A stretch of DNA of 38,440 nucleotides from an uncultured Planctomycetota bacterium (lineage in GTDB: Bacteria > Planctomycetota > Planctomycetia > Pirellulales > Thermoguttaceae): contig ONGM01000004.1 of NCBI GenBank assembly GCA_900317365.1, positions 1 through 38,440 of the forward strand, in the 5' to 3' direction. The notes below the pieces were generated by a model. The model worked only from the letters and a program-made list of their open reading frames with translations. It was not told the DNA's origin and made no database searches. The first letter of the stretch is position 1; each line of letters begins with the position of its first letter. The translations under genes and the position numbers were made by a program. Below, in pieces: positions 7,448 to 16,264 of this stretch.

Positions 7448-8830
7448 TTACCCGTCGAATCGTCTGACGTAGATCGCGGACGTTTGACCGACGCGATTGC
7501 CGCTCAGTTTAATAAAGGAGTCTCCCGGTTTGCCGAGGGCGGTCAAGGGACTCGTAGGACAGTCAGGGTCCGAAAGAGCGAAGTTCAAGGTGGGGAAGAG
7601 CTCGTCGTATTTCAAAGCGAGTAGGCTTGCGATCGTTTCGATCGCGCCGGCGCCGGCGCCAATTCCGCCGATCGCGCCGGCGAGCGAGGTCGCGGGAATT
7701 TGCTCGAGTCGATCGCCGAGGAGTTCGCGTAGCGCGAGCGCCTCCGCAGAGTCGAGCGCGAGATCGCCGACGGCGTTTGCGTTGATATGTCCGAGCGTCG
7801 CGACGTCGATCGAGAATCGTTCGACGAGCGAGCGCAAAGTCAGCGCGAAAGAATCTTTAAGAGCGTCGCGCGAAGTCATGAGATCACAACCGGATTCTCC
7901 GAGATCTCGCGCGGATTTAACGACGGCGCGCGAGACTCCTCCGACGACTTCGGCGTAAATCGTCGCGCCGCGTTTGATTGCGCTTTCGGCCGTTTCCAGA
8001 AAGACGGCGCCGGCGCCTTCTCCAGGCGCGTAACCGCGCCGTCGCGCGTCGAATGGTCGCGTCGCTTCGATCGCCGCTTCGCTCGGCGCTTGCCGCACGA
8101 GGTCTTGCGAAATTTCGTCGTTGACGAGCGCGTCGAGGAAACGGTACGGATGCAACTTGCTTCCGGTGGCGCCGACGATCATATAATCCGCGCGGCCGGA
8201 TTGAATCGTGTGAACGGCTTCCGCGAGGGCGGTGGGGAAGGACGCTTCACGGTTCGTTACGTCGAACGCGGGTCCGAAAAACTCGTTGTAGATCGTGATA
8301 TGGCTCGCGGACATGTTGGTGAGGTATTTCAACTGCCACGTCGGAACCATTTTCGGAAGACCGTACGCGCTCCAGAGACTGAAATCTAGACGCGGTTTGC
8401 CGTCTTCGCCGATTTTCGAGCACGCTTTCATCGCGTCGGTGAGTTCGAAGGGCGGCGAAACGACGTAGTCGGAAGCGTAGGAGACGCCGACGCGTTCGGA
8501 GGGCAGCTCCTCCGCCATGGCGTCGTTGAGCGCCTTTTGCGCGGTCGCGACGCCGAACTGAATTTCGCGCGACATGAGCTTGACGCCTTTGCGAATGGCG
8601 CGCGCTTTGCCGCCGGTGAGTCGTCCGAAATCGTCGATGACGCCGGTGAAAGAGTCGACCGGAGCGAGCGCCGCGACCGGACGCGCGTCGGATTCAGTCG
8701 CCATTCTCACGCCGGTTCGGCCGTCGCGGCACGCGTTCCAGAAATCCGTAAGTTCGGTTCCGAGCGAAGAAACAACGCCTAGCCCGGTAACGACGACGCG
8801 ACGCGACGACTCTTGCATTTTCATTTTCAT
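7448..8830 (-). CDS. beta-ketoacyl-ACP synthase (FabF-type) fold without the catalytic triad
   Basis: The 460-residue protein opens with RRVVVTGLGVVSSLG, the classic start of KAS II enzymes. It keeps FDARRRGYAPGEGAGAVFLE, LTNMSASHITI and the closing G.N..G. pattern. All three catalytic positions are altered. The nucleophilic Cys, expected in STACAS, is Glu195 (VTNREASF). The first His, expected in NAHGT, is Asn352 (INANAVGD). The second, expected in GHLLGAAG, is Gly389 (GGIGAGAG). The usual Lys before the last motif is also missing. It cannot condense acyl groups in the normal way and resembles the logic of chain-length factors (KS-beta). No ACP, ketoreductase or partner KS is adjacent, and the gene is monocistronic with its own terminator. 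Three in-frame ATGs (codons 1, 3 and 5) leave the exact start open. Confidence 0.82.
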   Translation of the reverse strand: MKMKMQESSRRVVVTGLGVVSSLGTELTDFWNACRDGRTGVRMATESDARPVAALAPVDSFTGVIDDFGRLTGGKARAIRKGVKLMSREIQFGVATAQKALNDAMAEELPSERVGVSYASDYVVSPPFELTDAMKACSKIGEDGKPRLDFSLWSAYGLPKMVPTWQLKYLTNMSASHITIYNEFFGPAFDVTNREASFPTALAEAVHTIQSGRADYMIVGATGSKLHPYRFLDALVNDEISQDLVRQAPSEAAIEATRPFDARRRGYAPGEGAGAVFLETAESAIKRGATIYAEVVGGVSRAVVKSARDLGESGCDLMTSRDALKDSFALTLRSLVERFSIDVATLGHINANAVGDLALDSAEALALRELLGDRLEQIPATSLAGAIGGIGAGAGAIETIASLLALKYDELFPTLNFALSDPDCPTSPLTALGKPGDSFIKLSGNRVGQTSAIYVRRFDG

Positions 8831-8990
8831 TCAATTGTTTGCGGTTGACGATTGACGGTTCGTAACGCGCGGCGCGCGTTTGACGACACAACGACGCGCA
8901 TATTATAACGAGCGCCGATTCTTTCGTAAAGGGCGGAGGTCTATTTTTAACTGTGGGAAACTTGCGCATAATCGCAAGCGTCAAGAACGA

Positions 8991-9030
8991 AAAACGGAGA
9001 ACGTTGACTGGCAAGTTCTCCGTTTTTACT
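8991..9030 (-). terminator. rho-independent terminator of the DUF11 lipoprotein gene
   Basis: AAAACGGAGAAC (8991-9002) pairs with GTTCTCCGTTTT (9015-9026) across a 12-base loop. T-runs flank it on both strands, so it could work in both directions. Its natural client is the leftward lipoprotein gene that ends at 9068. Confidence 0.85.
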
Positions 9031-9067
9031 TTTTTTTAAGCCGCGTTTTACGCAGCGCGCGTTTCAG

Positions 9068-10690
9068 TTAGATCGACGGCTGGACGCTCGCGGGATCGGA
9101 ACTCGTAGCCGGCGGAATGAGTCCGGGGTTCGACGGGGCCGGGGGCAGTTGAGCGCCGGGCGAGACGGCGGGCGGGGTCGTTCCGGCGTTTGTTCCGCCG
9201 GGGGTCGGAGGCTCCGTAGGCGCGGCGCGCAGAATAGTCGCCTGAAGATCGATCGGGGCGGCGGACGTTTTACGCAACGAGACGCGCATAGAGGTCGAGC
9301 CGCGCGGGCGAATTTGCGCGATAATCCATCGAACGGCGGAACCGTCGTTCGACTCTTCCGAGATTTGCGGATCAAATTTGACGTCGGAAACGCCGGTCGG
9401 AATCTTCGCTTCCACGACCGCGTTCTGATAGAAGTCGGAAAGGTTGTTGACCACGATTTGGTACGAGACGACTTCGCCGACGTTGACGCTCGTCGCGGAG
9501 GGCGTTACGGCGATCGTGAGCGGCGCGCTCGACGTCCACGTGTAGTGAATCGTTCGCTTGTCGATTTCGACCTGTCGCGCGGTTTCCGTCGCAGGTCGAT
9601 AGACCGTAGCGCGAACCGCGCACGTTCCCGGCTGACCGTTGAGTTGCGAGAGTTGCGCGGTCGCCGACCCGTTCGCGTCGGTTACGGAATCGTACGCGCT
9701 CGTTTTATCGGGACCAAGTCCGGCGTCCCCGGAGAGCACTTCGTACCGCACGCGCCAGCCTGTTCGCGGTTCGCCGGTTGTGCGTCGGCAAACGGTCGTC
9801 GCAAGCGTCGTCGAGGAACCGACCGCCGCGACTCCCGAGTCGGGAAATCGAAACGCTGCGTCGATCCAGTGAATTTCAGCGACCGCGCGACGCTTGTTCC
9901 AGTTCGCGACCGTGTCCGACATGACGACGACCGTGCTCGTTCCTTCCTCGAACGCCGACGCCGACGCCCAAGATTGTCCGCGAAGAATCGTTACGTCGTC
10001 TAACGTCGTATCCGTCCCGCGATTGATCCGCCAAAGTTGCCCCGTCGTCGTCGTCGACATATTACGATCGTCGACTTCTTGCGATTTACGACCAACGTTC
10101 TGAAAGAGTCGACAGTTTGAACCGATCTCGGAAAACTCTCCGTTGGCAAATTCGCGCGGGTTCGATTCCATAAAGCGACCGACTCCCGTCATGCTCCAAT
10201 CGAGCCTCTCGCCGATCCTCAGGTACTGGGAGTCTTCCCCGATATAGCTTGCGACGAGAATAACGTCGGTTCCGACCGGGGCGGCGATCTCAGCGGGCGC
10301 GATAACGACGGCGGGACCCGGACCCGTCCATTCTTTCGGAAAGAGCGCGCCGCCGTTCGGACGTTGGGTTGTCCAGACGAAATTTTTCAGATCGATCCCG
10401 TTTTTTCGCGCGCTTGCAATTTCGGCGTCGGTCGGTTCCCACGCTTCCTTCTTGCGCGACGAATCGGTCGCCGCGCGCGCCAACGCTTCGCGTTCGTCCT
10501 TTGAGGTCGCTCTTTCGATCTCGGATTTCTTATTCGAAAAGAGCCCTCCTTCTGAAAAGAGACAGCATTTGTGGTTCTCGAGCGCTTCGCACCCGACGAA
10601 CGCGCACAACGCCGCGACAAGCGTCGCCGTCGCGATTCGCGTCGCCGCGCGCGAGACGCCGCCGCGCTTTTCTTTCGCTTGTTTTGTCAT
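9068..10690 (-). CDS. large lipoprotein with Ig-like and DUF11-type domains
   Basis: 540 residues. The basic N-terminus and the hydrophobic IATATLVAALCAFVGC segment form a lipoprotein signal with Cys34 as probable lipidation site. Around residues 290-380 there is a bacterial Ig-like module (WRVRYEVLSGDAG, DANGSATAQLSQL, CAVRATVYRP). Around 395-495 lies a DUF11-type module (VTPSATSVNVGEVVSYQIVVNNLSD in two halves, then VVEAKIPTGVSDVKF). The tail is Pro/Gly/Ala-rich and disordered. Such proteins occur widely in planctomycetes and are thought to sit at the outer cell surface. The ATG is preceded on the minus strand by a weak AGAGCAGG. A strong terminator follows the gene. No catalytic residues are apparent, so a structural or adhesive role is the best guess. 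Confidence 0.8.
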   Translation of the reverse strand: MTKQAKEKRGGVSRAATRIATATLVAALCAFVGCEALENHKCCLFSEGGLFSNKKSEIERATSKDEREALARAATDSSRKKEAWEPTDAEIASARKNGIDLKNFVWTTQRPNGGALFPKEWTGPGPAVVIAPAEIAAPVGTDVILVASYIGEDSQYLRIGERLDWSMTGVGRFMESNPREFANGEFSEIGSNCRLFQNVGRKSQEVDDRNMSTTTTGQLWRINRGTDTTLDDVTILRGQSWASASAFEEGTSTVVVMSDTVANWNKRRAVAEIHWIDAAFRFPDSGVAAVGSSTTLATTVCRRTTGEPRTGWRVRYEVLSGDAGLGPDKTSAYDSVTDANGSATAQLSQLNGQPGTCAVRATVYRPATETARQVEIDKRTIHYTWTSSAPLTIAVTPSATSVNVGEVVSYQIVVNNLSDFYQNAVVEAKIPTGVSDVKFDPQISEESNDGSAVRWIIAQIRPRGSTSMRVSLRKTSAAPIDLQATILRAAPTEPPTPGGTNAGTTPPAVSPGAQLPPAPSNPGLIPPATSSDPASVQPSI

Positions 10691-11035
10691 CGTCGTCGCC
10701 TGCTCTTTCTTGCGTCGTCCGAAATAGGTTTTCCGGCGCGGCGCAAATTTGTGTATTTTAGGTAAATTTTATATATTATCTCTAATTTGCGCTCTTTGTT
10801 TATCTTCGACGTTGCGGTTTTCACTCATTTTAATAAACTTTCGTTGGAACGTCTGTTTCATTCGTTAAAACTGTTATGAAACGTCGCTTCGTCGCCACGA
10901 CTTTTTTTCGGAGTCTCGCAACTTTTTAACGACTTTGCTTGCATGCCGCAGCGCTCTCGATTTTTTATGATATAATGGTCGGCAGCGCGTCTAATGTGGA
11001 CGCCGCGCCCACTGCGGTTCAGAGAGGATACCCCT
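10691..11035. other. divergent control region
   Basis: This 345-base AT-rich spacer lies between the leftward lipoprotein gene and the rightward HzsA-related gene. It includes an extended -10 element for the rightward gene (10968-10976). For the leftward gene, AT-rich boxes around 10765-10790 may act as promoter, but no clear -35/-10 pair could be picked. No small gene was recognised. Confidence 0.5.
10968..10976 (+). promoter_or_regulatory. extended -10 promoter of the HzsA-related gene
   Basis: TGATATAAT is a perfect extended -10 (TGnTATAAT). No good -35 lies at the normal distance, which fits an extended -10 promoter. It sits about 60 bases before the ATG at 11036. Confidence 0.55.
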
Positions 11036-14000
11036 ATGTCGAATTCTATTGTGCGAATCGTCGTCGCCGTCTTTGCGTCGTCGCTCTTCCTTGCCTCGCG
11101 CGCGAACGCCGAAGTTACCGGCGTCATGTGGCCGAACGATCCGGTCGCCTTTGAAAATCGGTTGCAAAACGACTGGATTATGCAGGACGTTCCCGACGCC
11201 GATTCGCGCGTCCGCGTCTTTCAAAGCGAAAACGGTTTTGACCTAGAGCGTTCGATCGTCGATCGCGCCCTCGAAAGACTCGACGAAGAATTCGACCTTG
11301 CCGACGATCTCGACGATCTGCGCAAGCAAGAGTCCGCGCTCGTCGACGCGAACGCGCCTGGCGCCGATCCGAAGTGGCGCGAACTCTACCTCTCCGCGCG
11401 TCGCCTCCTACGTCGCGAAAGACTCGCTGAACTCGCCGAAATCGCCCCGAAAATCCTCTATACAAAACATTACGTCATCGGCGCAAGTCATTACGCATAC
11501 ACCGAAGACGTCTCCGACGAGGCTTTTAAAGACTACAGTTCCGATCGTCGGCAAGGCGGACAAATCTGCCTCGCAACCATTCAGCCTGACGGCTCCATTA
11601 CGAACGAAGTTCTCGTCGAGAGTCGCGGCGGAACGATTCGCGACCCCGACGTCTCATGGGACGGCAAAAAAATCCTCTTCTCCATGAGAAACGATCTCGC
11701 CGACGACGACTTCCATATCTACGAGTACGATACCGAAACGAAAGAAACTCGACAGATTACCCGAGGTCCCGGCGTCGCCGATATTGAACCGATCTACCTC
11801 CCTAACGGCGATTTGCTCTTCGGCTCTACCCGCTGCACCCAGATTACCGACTGCTGGTGGACCGAAGTTTCCAACTTCTATACCTGCGACGATCAGGGTC
11901 GTTTTCTTCGCCGCGTCTCCTTTGATCAGGTTACCGTCAACTATCCGAAACTACTCGACGACGGACGCGTCATTTACACTCGATGGGATTACAACGACCG
12001 AGGGCAAATCTACCCGCAGCCTCTCTTCCAAATGAATCCCGACGGCACCGCGCAAACCGAATTCTACGGGAACAACTCCTACTTCCCGACCACGATCATG
12101 CACGCGCGCGGCGTTCCCGGTTCCGATAAGGTCCTCGCCGTCGCCGCCGGTCATCACACCTACCAGAACGGAAAGCTCATCCTTATCGATCGATCCAAAG
12201 GCTCGCAAGAGAACTCCGGCGCCACCCTCGTCGCCCCGATTCGAGAAACGCCCGCCGATAAAATCGATCAATACGGTCAGCAAGGAGAACTCTTCCAGTA
12301 CCCGTACCCGCTCGACGACTTCACTCTTCTCGCCGCATACCTCCCCGAAGGGGGCGCCTGGAAATACGACGTCCCGTTCGGTCTCTACTGGTTCGACTAC
12401 GACGGGCGTCGCGAACTTCTCGCGTTTGATCCTCAAATCAGCTGCGGGCAGCCAATACCCCTTGCGGCGCGCGACATTCCGACGACGCGACCTTCGCAGG
12501 TCGACCTGAAAGAATCGACGGGCAAATACTACGTTCAAGACGTCTACGAAGGTCCGGGACTCGCGGGAATCGAGCGCGGAACGATCAAGGGGCTGAGGGT
12601 CGTGGCGCTCGAATTCCGGGCGGCTGGAATCCGTAAGAACACGAACGGCGGTCCCGCCGGCGCGGCCATGGTGTGCACGCCGCCGTCGGTCGCCGGCGGA
12701 ACTTGGGACGTGAAACACGTCTTAGGCGAGGTTCCCGTCGAAGAAGACGGATCGGCGTACTTCGAAGTTCCCGCGTTCACACCGGTTTATTTCCAGCTTC
12801 TCGATAAGAACGGCGACGTCGTTCAGACAATGCGCAGCTGGTCGACGTTGCAGCCGGGCGAGACCTTCGGATGCGTCGGGTGTCACGAGGCGAAGAACTC
12901 GATTATAGAGAACGTCGCGGCGGTCGGAGGGACGACGGCGGCGTTGCGCAAAGGCGTTTCGAAATTGACTCCGGTTCTGACGCCCGGCGAAGGGCGATTC
13001 CAGGACGCGGGGTTCAGCTTCGTTCGGGACGTTCAGCCGATTCTCGATCACCACTGCGTTCGCTGTCATCGCGGCGGAACGGACGACGCGGGTAATCCGC
13101 GTCCCTTTAGCCTTCTCGGCAACGTCGATACGACGGCGAAGGGTAAGGAGATCAACGAAGGCTCCGGGCGAGATTTCAGCGAATCGTACCTGAATCTGAC
13201 GCAGTACGGAAACCACGTCGGACCTCGAACGGTGTGGCTCGGGATCCAAGAAGGGCCCGAGATGCAGGAGCCGTATAAGGCGGGCGCGGCGAAAAGCCCG
13301 CTGATCGCGATGTTCCGCGATCCTGACGCGCAAATTGACGCGCACAAAGACGTTCGTTTGGACGAGCGTTCTCTCAAGACGCTCGCGCTTTGGATCGATC
13401 TTCTCGTGCCGTTCTGCGGCGATTACGTGGAAGCGAACAACTGGAAGCCGGAAGAGCGCGCCAGTTACGAGTATTATTGGGCGAAACGTCAACTTGAAGA
13501 TTCGATCAACGTCTTTAACGTCGCGTTGAAAGTTCGCGCGGACGAGACGAAGAATCCGAATCTCGGGTACGATAGTCGCAATATCGATTTCGGCGGTTCG
13601 CTCGATCTTCGCGCGTTCCTCGCCGGATACCACGCGCGCAGAATTCCGTCCGTCGCGAAACGCGCCGGCGCGTTCAACACGTATCGAAACGTGGCGCTCA
13701 ATCCCCGCGATATTCAAGGCGACCCGACCGAAGTCTTCAATTATCCGCACGCGTCGTCGAATAGCGAGTACGCGTACCTCGACGAATTCGCCGCGAAGAA
13801 CGTGATCGACGGTAAAAAGGAGAACCAAGGGCACGGACCGAACTTCCCTTCGTGGGGTCCGAATCTCCGCACCGATCTCTGGTTGAACGTTGATTTCGGC
13901 TGCGACGTTGAGATCGACAAGGCGGTGATCTATGTTCGAGCCGATTTTCCGCACGACGTCGCGTGGAAGAGCGCGACGCTGGAGTTCTCCGACGGCACGA

Positions 14001-14158
14001 AAGAAAAGATCGAATTGAAGCAGACCGCCGAGCCGCAAACGTTCACTTTCGCCAAGCGGCGCGTCCGTTCCGTGAAGCTGACGGATCTCGCTTCCGACGA
14101 ACCGGCGAAGTGGAGCGGGATCACTGAGATTGAATTTTGGGGCGTTTCCGTCGAGTGA
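11036..14158 (+). CDS. HzsA-related PD40 protein with two c-type haem motifs
   Basis: The chosen ATG at 11036 follows GAGAGGA and gives a clean signal peptide (IVRIVVAVFASSLFLASRANA), so the 1040-residue protein is exported; the frame also opens 14 codons upstream. Residues ~150-470 look like PD40/WD40-like beta-propeller repeats (PDVSWDGKKILFSMRNDLA). Two CXXCH haem-c sites follow at Cys613 (CVGCH) and Cys674 (CVRCH, after VRDVQPILDHH). A discoidin-like C-terminal domain covers about 880-1040. The overall plan matches the family named after the alpha subunit of anammox hydrazine synthase, but members occur in many non-anammox planctomycetes. No beta/gamma subunits are encoded here, so hydrazine synthesis is not implied. 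Electron transfer or polymer oxidation in the periplasm is plausible. Codon choice changes near 12,480 (see findings). Confidence 0.82.
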   Translation: MSNSIVRIVVAVFASSLFLASRANAEVTGVMWPNDPVAFENRLQNDWIMQDVPDADSRVRVFQSENGFDLERSIVDRALERLDEEFDLADDLDDLRKQESALVDANAPGADPKWRELYLSARRLLRRERLAELAEIAPKILYTKHYVIGASHYAYTEDVSDEAFKDYSSDRRQGGQICLATIQPDGSITNEVLVESRGGTIRDPDVSWDGKKILFSMRNDLADDDFHIYEYDTETKETRQITRGPGVADIEPIYLPNGDLLFGSTRCTQITDCWWTEVSNFYTCDDQGRFLRRVSFDQVTVNYPKLLDDGRVIYTRWDYNDRGQIYPQPLFQMNPDGTAQTEFYGNNSYFPTTIMHARGVPGSDKVLAVAAGHHTYQNGKLILIDRSKGSQENSGATLVAPIRETPADKIDQYGQQGELFQYPYPLDDFTLLAAYLPEGGAWKYDVPFGLYWFDYDGRRELLAFDPQISCGQPIPLAARDIPTTRPSQVDLKESTGKYYVQDVYEGPGLAGIERGTIKGLRVVALEFRAAGIRKNTNGGPAGAAMVCTPPSVAGGTWDVKHVLGEVPVEEDGSAYFEVPAFTPVYFQLLDKNGDVVQTMRSWSTLQPGETFGCVGCHEAKNSIIENVAAVGGTTAALRKGVSKLTPVLTPGEGRFQDAGFSFVRDVQPILDHHCVRCHRGGTDDAGNPRPFSLLGNVDTTAKGKEINEGSGRDFSESYLNLTQYGNHVGPRTVWLGIQEGPEMQEPYKAGAAKSPLIAMFRDPDAQIDAHKDVRLDERSLKTLALWIDLLVPFCGDYVEANNWKPEERASYEYYWAKRQLEDSINVFNVALKVRADETKNPNLGYDSRNIDFGGSLDLRAFLAGYHARRIPSVAKRAGAFNTYRNVALNPRDIQGDPTEVFNYPHASSNSEYAYLDEFAAKNVIDGKKENQGHGPNFPSWGPNLRTDLWLNVDFGCDVEIDKAVIYVRADFPHDVAWKSATLEFSDGTKEKIELKQTAEPQTFTFAKRRVRSVKLTDLASDEPAKWSGITEIEFWGVSVE

Positions 14159-14179
14159 CAAAGAGGAGAGAATATCGAA

Positions 14180-14440
14180 ATGAGCGCTCGATTTGAACCC
14201 GACGCCTCGATCGACCTGCACGGATATCGGCCGGACGCGGCGATGGACCTTGTTCGTCGCGCGGTGGAGTCCGGTCGATACCGCGGCAAGACGTTGGAAG
14301 TCATTCACGGTCACGGTAGCGGCGTTTTGCGCGAAATGACGCGCAAGTACGCGGCGTCTTCGCACGCCGTCAAGAGATATTGCGGCGGCGAAGAACTCTT
14401 CTTACCCGGCGGCGGCGGCGTGACGATCTTTTATTTGTAA
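14180..14440 (+). CDS. stand-alone Smr-domain protein
   Basis: This 86-residue protein is essentially one Smr (small MutS-related) domain. SIDLHGYRPDAAMDLV carries the DLHG motif and VIHGHGSGVLREMTRKY carries the HGxGxG loop. Smr domains nick nucleic acids, and related bacterial proteins cleave mRNA at stalled ribosomes. It lacks the MutS2 ATPase. The start has a strong GAGGAGAG ribosome binding site. It begins only 21 bases after the HzsA-related stop, so they are probably co-transcribed, though no functional link is evident. Compared with longer stand-alone Smr proteins it lacks N-terminal extensions. Confidence 0.88.
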   Translation: MSARFEPDASIDLHGYRPDAAMDLVRRAVESGRYRGKTLEVIHGHGSGVLREMTRKYAASSHAVKRYCGGEELFLPGGGGVTIFYL

Positions 14441-14530
14441 TGAGAGACGCGCGCGGCTCGACGATTTTTTGGTTTCTATCGATTGGAAACCGCGAAAATT
14501 GAAAAAAACGGGTTTTTTGTCGCGATTTTC

Positions 14531-14559
14531 TTGCGAGTCGTATTCTTGCGCGTTATAAT
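14531..14559 (+). promoter_or_regulatory. sigma70-type promoter of the 14619 gene
   Basis: TTGCGA (14531-14536) and a perfect TATAAT (14554-14559) are separated by 17 bases. The start codon lies 60 bases downstream. Confidence 0.75.
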
Positions 14560-14618
14560 CAAGCGTTAGCGCCATTTGCGCGCAGTCCTATAACCTGACC
14601 TTGCAATCGAGCGTAAAA

Positions 14619-15737
14619 ATGACCCAAAACCATTCGAATCAGTTTTTGCGGCGCGCGAGCGCGTTCGCCGCGACGCTTCTCGCGTGCGTGTCGTCGACTT
14701 TTCTCGCGAGCGGCGCCGCCGCTTGGGGACAAGATGACGGTTCCGCAAAGATGCGCGTGATTAAGCCGTTCATTGGTTATTCCGACACGTATCAATGGAA
14801 CGATATTCCGGAAATTCGCGCGGAAGGCGTTAAAGACGCGAACGCCGATCAGAATCTGGACTTCTCATGGGCCGACGATCTCTTCTTCGAAAAAGAGGTC
14901 TGGCAGCTCCAGTTCCGCTATAAGAATATGCGCACGATCGACGTCGATTTCCCCGCTCCGGACGGCAAGAGTCTTGAAACGAAGCGCGTCTGGTACATGG
15001 TCTACTCCGTTACGAACACCGGCGAACGACTGCGTCCTGCGATCGACGAGAAACTCAACGACGAACTCCGCGCGAACGTCAAAGGGGACGAAGACGTCAA
15101 CGTCTCCGTTTCGCAACGCGTGATCGTTCCGGTCGAAGGCTCCGACGAGTCGACGGTGAAAGTTTACGAATTCCCGCGCAATAACCTGAAAGGCGTTCCG
15201 ATTCCGGAAAAAGTCGTTTACGACGAGAAGTCTGAATCCGGCGCGATCAACTTCGTTCCGCGATTCGTCTTTGCGTCCAACTCGATTAAAGATCGAATCG
15301 TGTACGAACGCAAAGGGGACTACTTCGTCGGTTCCAATAAAGGTTCGGAAGAGGCGATTTACTACGATCAGTTCCTGCCGATCGCGTTTGCGAAGATCGT
15401 CCAGCGCGAGCGTCGCGGCGATATGGAGTTCTACGACTCCGTGCGTATGTCGAATCGAGAAATTAAACCGGGCGAGACCGTTTGGGGAATCGCCATGTGG
15501 ACCGACGTCGACGTCAGAATCGACAAATTCTCCGTTTACGTGAGCGGTTTGACGAACGCGCTTCATTGGGACGTAACGGAAGATTCCGGCTCGAAAACGT
15601 TCGGCGATCAACGCGACATTAAGCGCAAGGCGCTCAAAATCAACTTCTTCAGTCCAGGAGACGAAGAGCGTCGCGGCGGCAAAGAAATTTATAATAATTT
15701 GCCGGGGGAGCTTGACTACGAGTGGATTTACATGTAA
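14619..15737 (+). CDS. conserved-looking secreted protein of unknown function
   Basis: The ATG at 14619 gives a 372-residue protein with a typical signal peptide (FLRRASAFAATLLACVSSTFLASGAAA). A TTG six codons upstream is also in frame but is less likely. The mature part is rich in charged residues and aromatic dipeptides (FSWADDLFFEKEVWQLQFRYKNMR) and contains a stretch reading YMVYSVTNTGERLRP that resembles an immunoglobulin-like beta strand pair. Near the C-terminus, IDKFSVYVSGLTNALHWDV looks like another beta segment. I recognise no catalytic motif; it resembles exported planctomycete proteins without known role. It has its own strong promoter and lies upstream of rpmA. Confidence 0.75.
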   Translation: MTQNHSNQFLRRASAFAATLLACVSSTFLASGAAAWGQDDGSAKMRVIKPFIGYSDTYQWNDIPEIRAEGVKDANADQNLDFSWADDLFFEKEVWQLQFRYKNMRTIDVDFPAPDGKSLETKRVWYMVYSVTNTGERLRPAIDEKLNDELRANVKGDEDVNVSVSQRVIVPVEGSDESTVKVYEFPRNNLKGVPIPEKVVYDEKSESGAINFVPRFVFASNSIKDRIVYERKGDYFVGSNKGSEEAIYYDQFLPIAFAKIVQRERRGDMEFYDSVRMSNREIKPGETVWGIAMWTDVDVRIDKFSVYVSGLTNALHWDVTEDSGSKTFGDQRDIKRKALKINFFSPGDEERRGGKEIYNNLPGELDYEWIYM

Positions 15738-15867
15738 AATGCTCCGAAATGTGGTTCCGCGGAACGGGTCGCCGACTGGCGGGCGCGTACGGAACGCCGA
15801 ACGACGCGACGTCGCGCGACGGTTTCAAGTGAATACAGAGATAAGTTAATTAAACAAAGGTAACGTT

Positions 15868-16122
15868 ATGGCGCACAAGAAAGGTCAAGGTTCCAGCCGC
15901 AACGGACGCGACTCCAACGGTCAACGACGCGGAGTCAAAGCTTACGGTGGACAGACGGTTCAACCCGGATCCATTATCATTCGTCAATGCGGAACCCGTT
16001 GGCGACCGGGTAAAGGCGTTGGACTCGGAAACGACTACACGATCTACTCGCTCGTCGACGGAGTCGTTCTCTTCGATCAAAACGGTCGTCGCGTGAACGT
16101 CGTTGAAGCGGCGAACGCGTAA
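15868..16122 (+). CDS. rpmA: 50S ribosomal protein L27
   Basis: The 84-residue sequence starts [16 protein letters not shown] and continues with [27 protein letters not shown] and [12 protein letters not shown], the standard L27 sequence. It is a component of the large ribosomal subunit whose N-terminus reaches the peptidyl transferase centre. AAAGGTAA precedes the ATG. Its usual partner rplU (L21) is not upstream: the preceding gene is an unrelated secreted protein and the 130-base gap has no room for it. The downstream neighbour is obg, as in most bacteria, but a terminator separates them. There is no N-terminal extension needing protease processing as in Firmicutes. Confidence 0.97.
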   Translation: MAHKKGQGSSRNGRDSNGQRRGVKAYGGQTVQPGSIIIRQCGTRWRPGKGVGLGNDYTIYSLVDGVVLFDQNGRRVNVVEAANA

Positions 16123-16146
16123 GCGATTCAAACTCAATGAGCGTTA

Positions 16147-16179
16147 AGGGGATCGGCGGTCGGCCGACCCCCTTTTTTT
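16147..16179 (+). terminator. terminator between rpmA and obg
   Basis: GGGG(A)TCGGC pairs with GCCGACCCC, with a single bulged A, and is followed by seven T. It sits 86 bases before the obg start and could dampen readthrough, so that L27 is made in excess over Obg. Confidence 0.8.
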
Positions 16180-16264
16180 GTTTTCGCGCGATCGCCGCGA
16201 GTCGAGCGACGCGCTATTCGACCTGGAGCGCCGCCGCGCGTTCCCCATTGCACGAGGTAAGATT

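Noticed and set aside
12722..14365. 547-codon open frame on the minus strand opposite the HzsA-related gene
   Set aside because: It mirrors a gene with clear haem motifs and signal peptide; the minus-strand translation is Arg/Val/Glu-rich with no motif, a product of the GC-biased codons.
15754..15765. 12-bp palindrome GTTCCGCGGAAC before rpmA
   Set aside because: Single, short and without a known regulator or T-run; chance occurrence is plausible.
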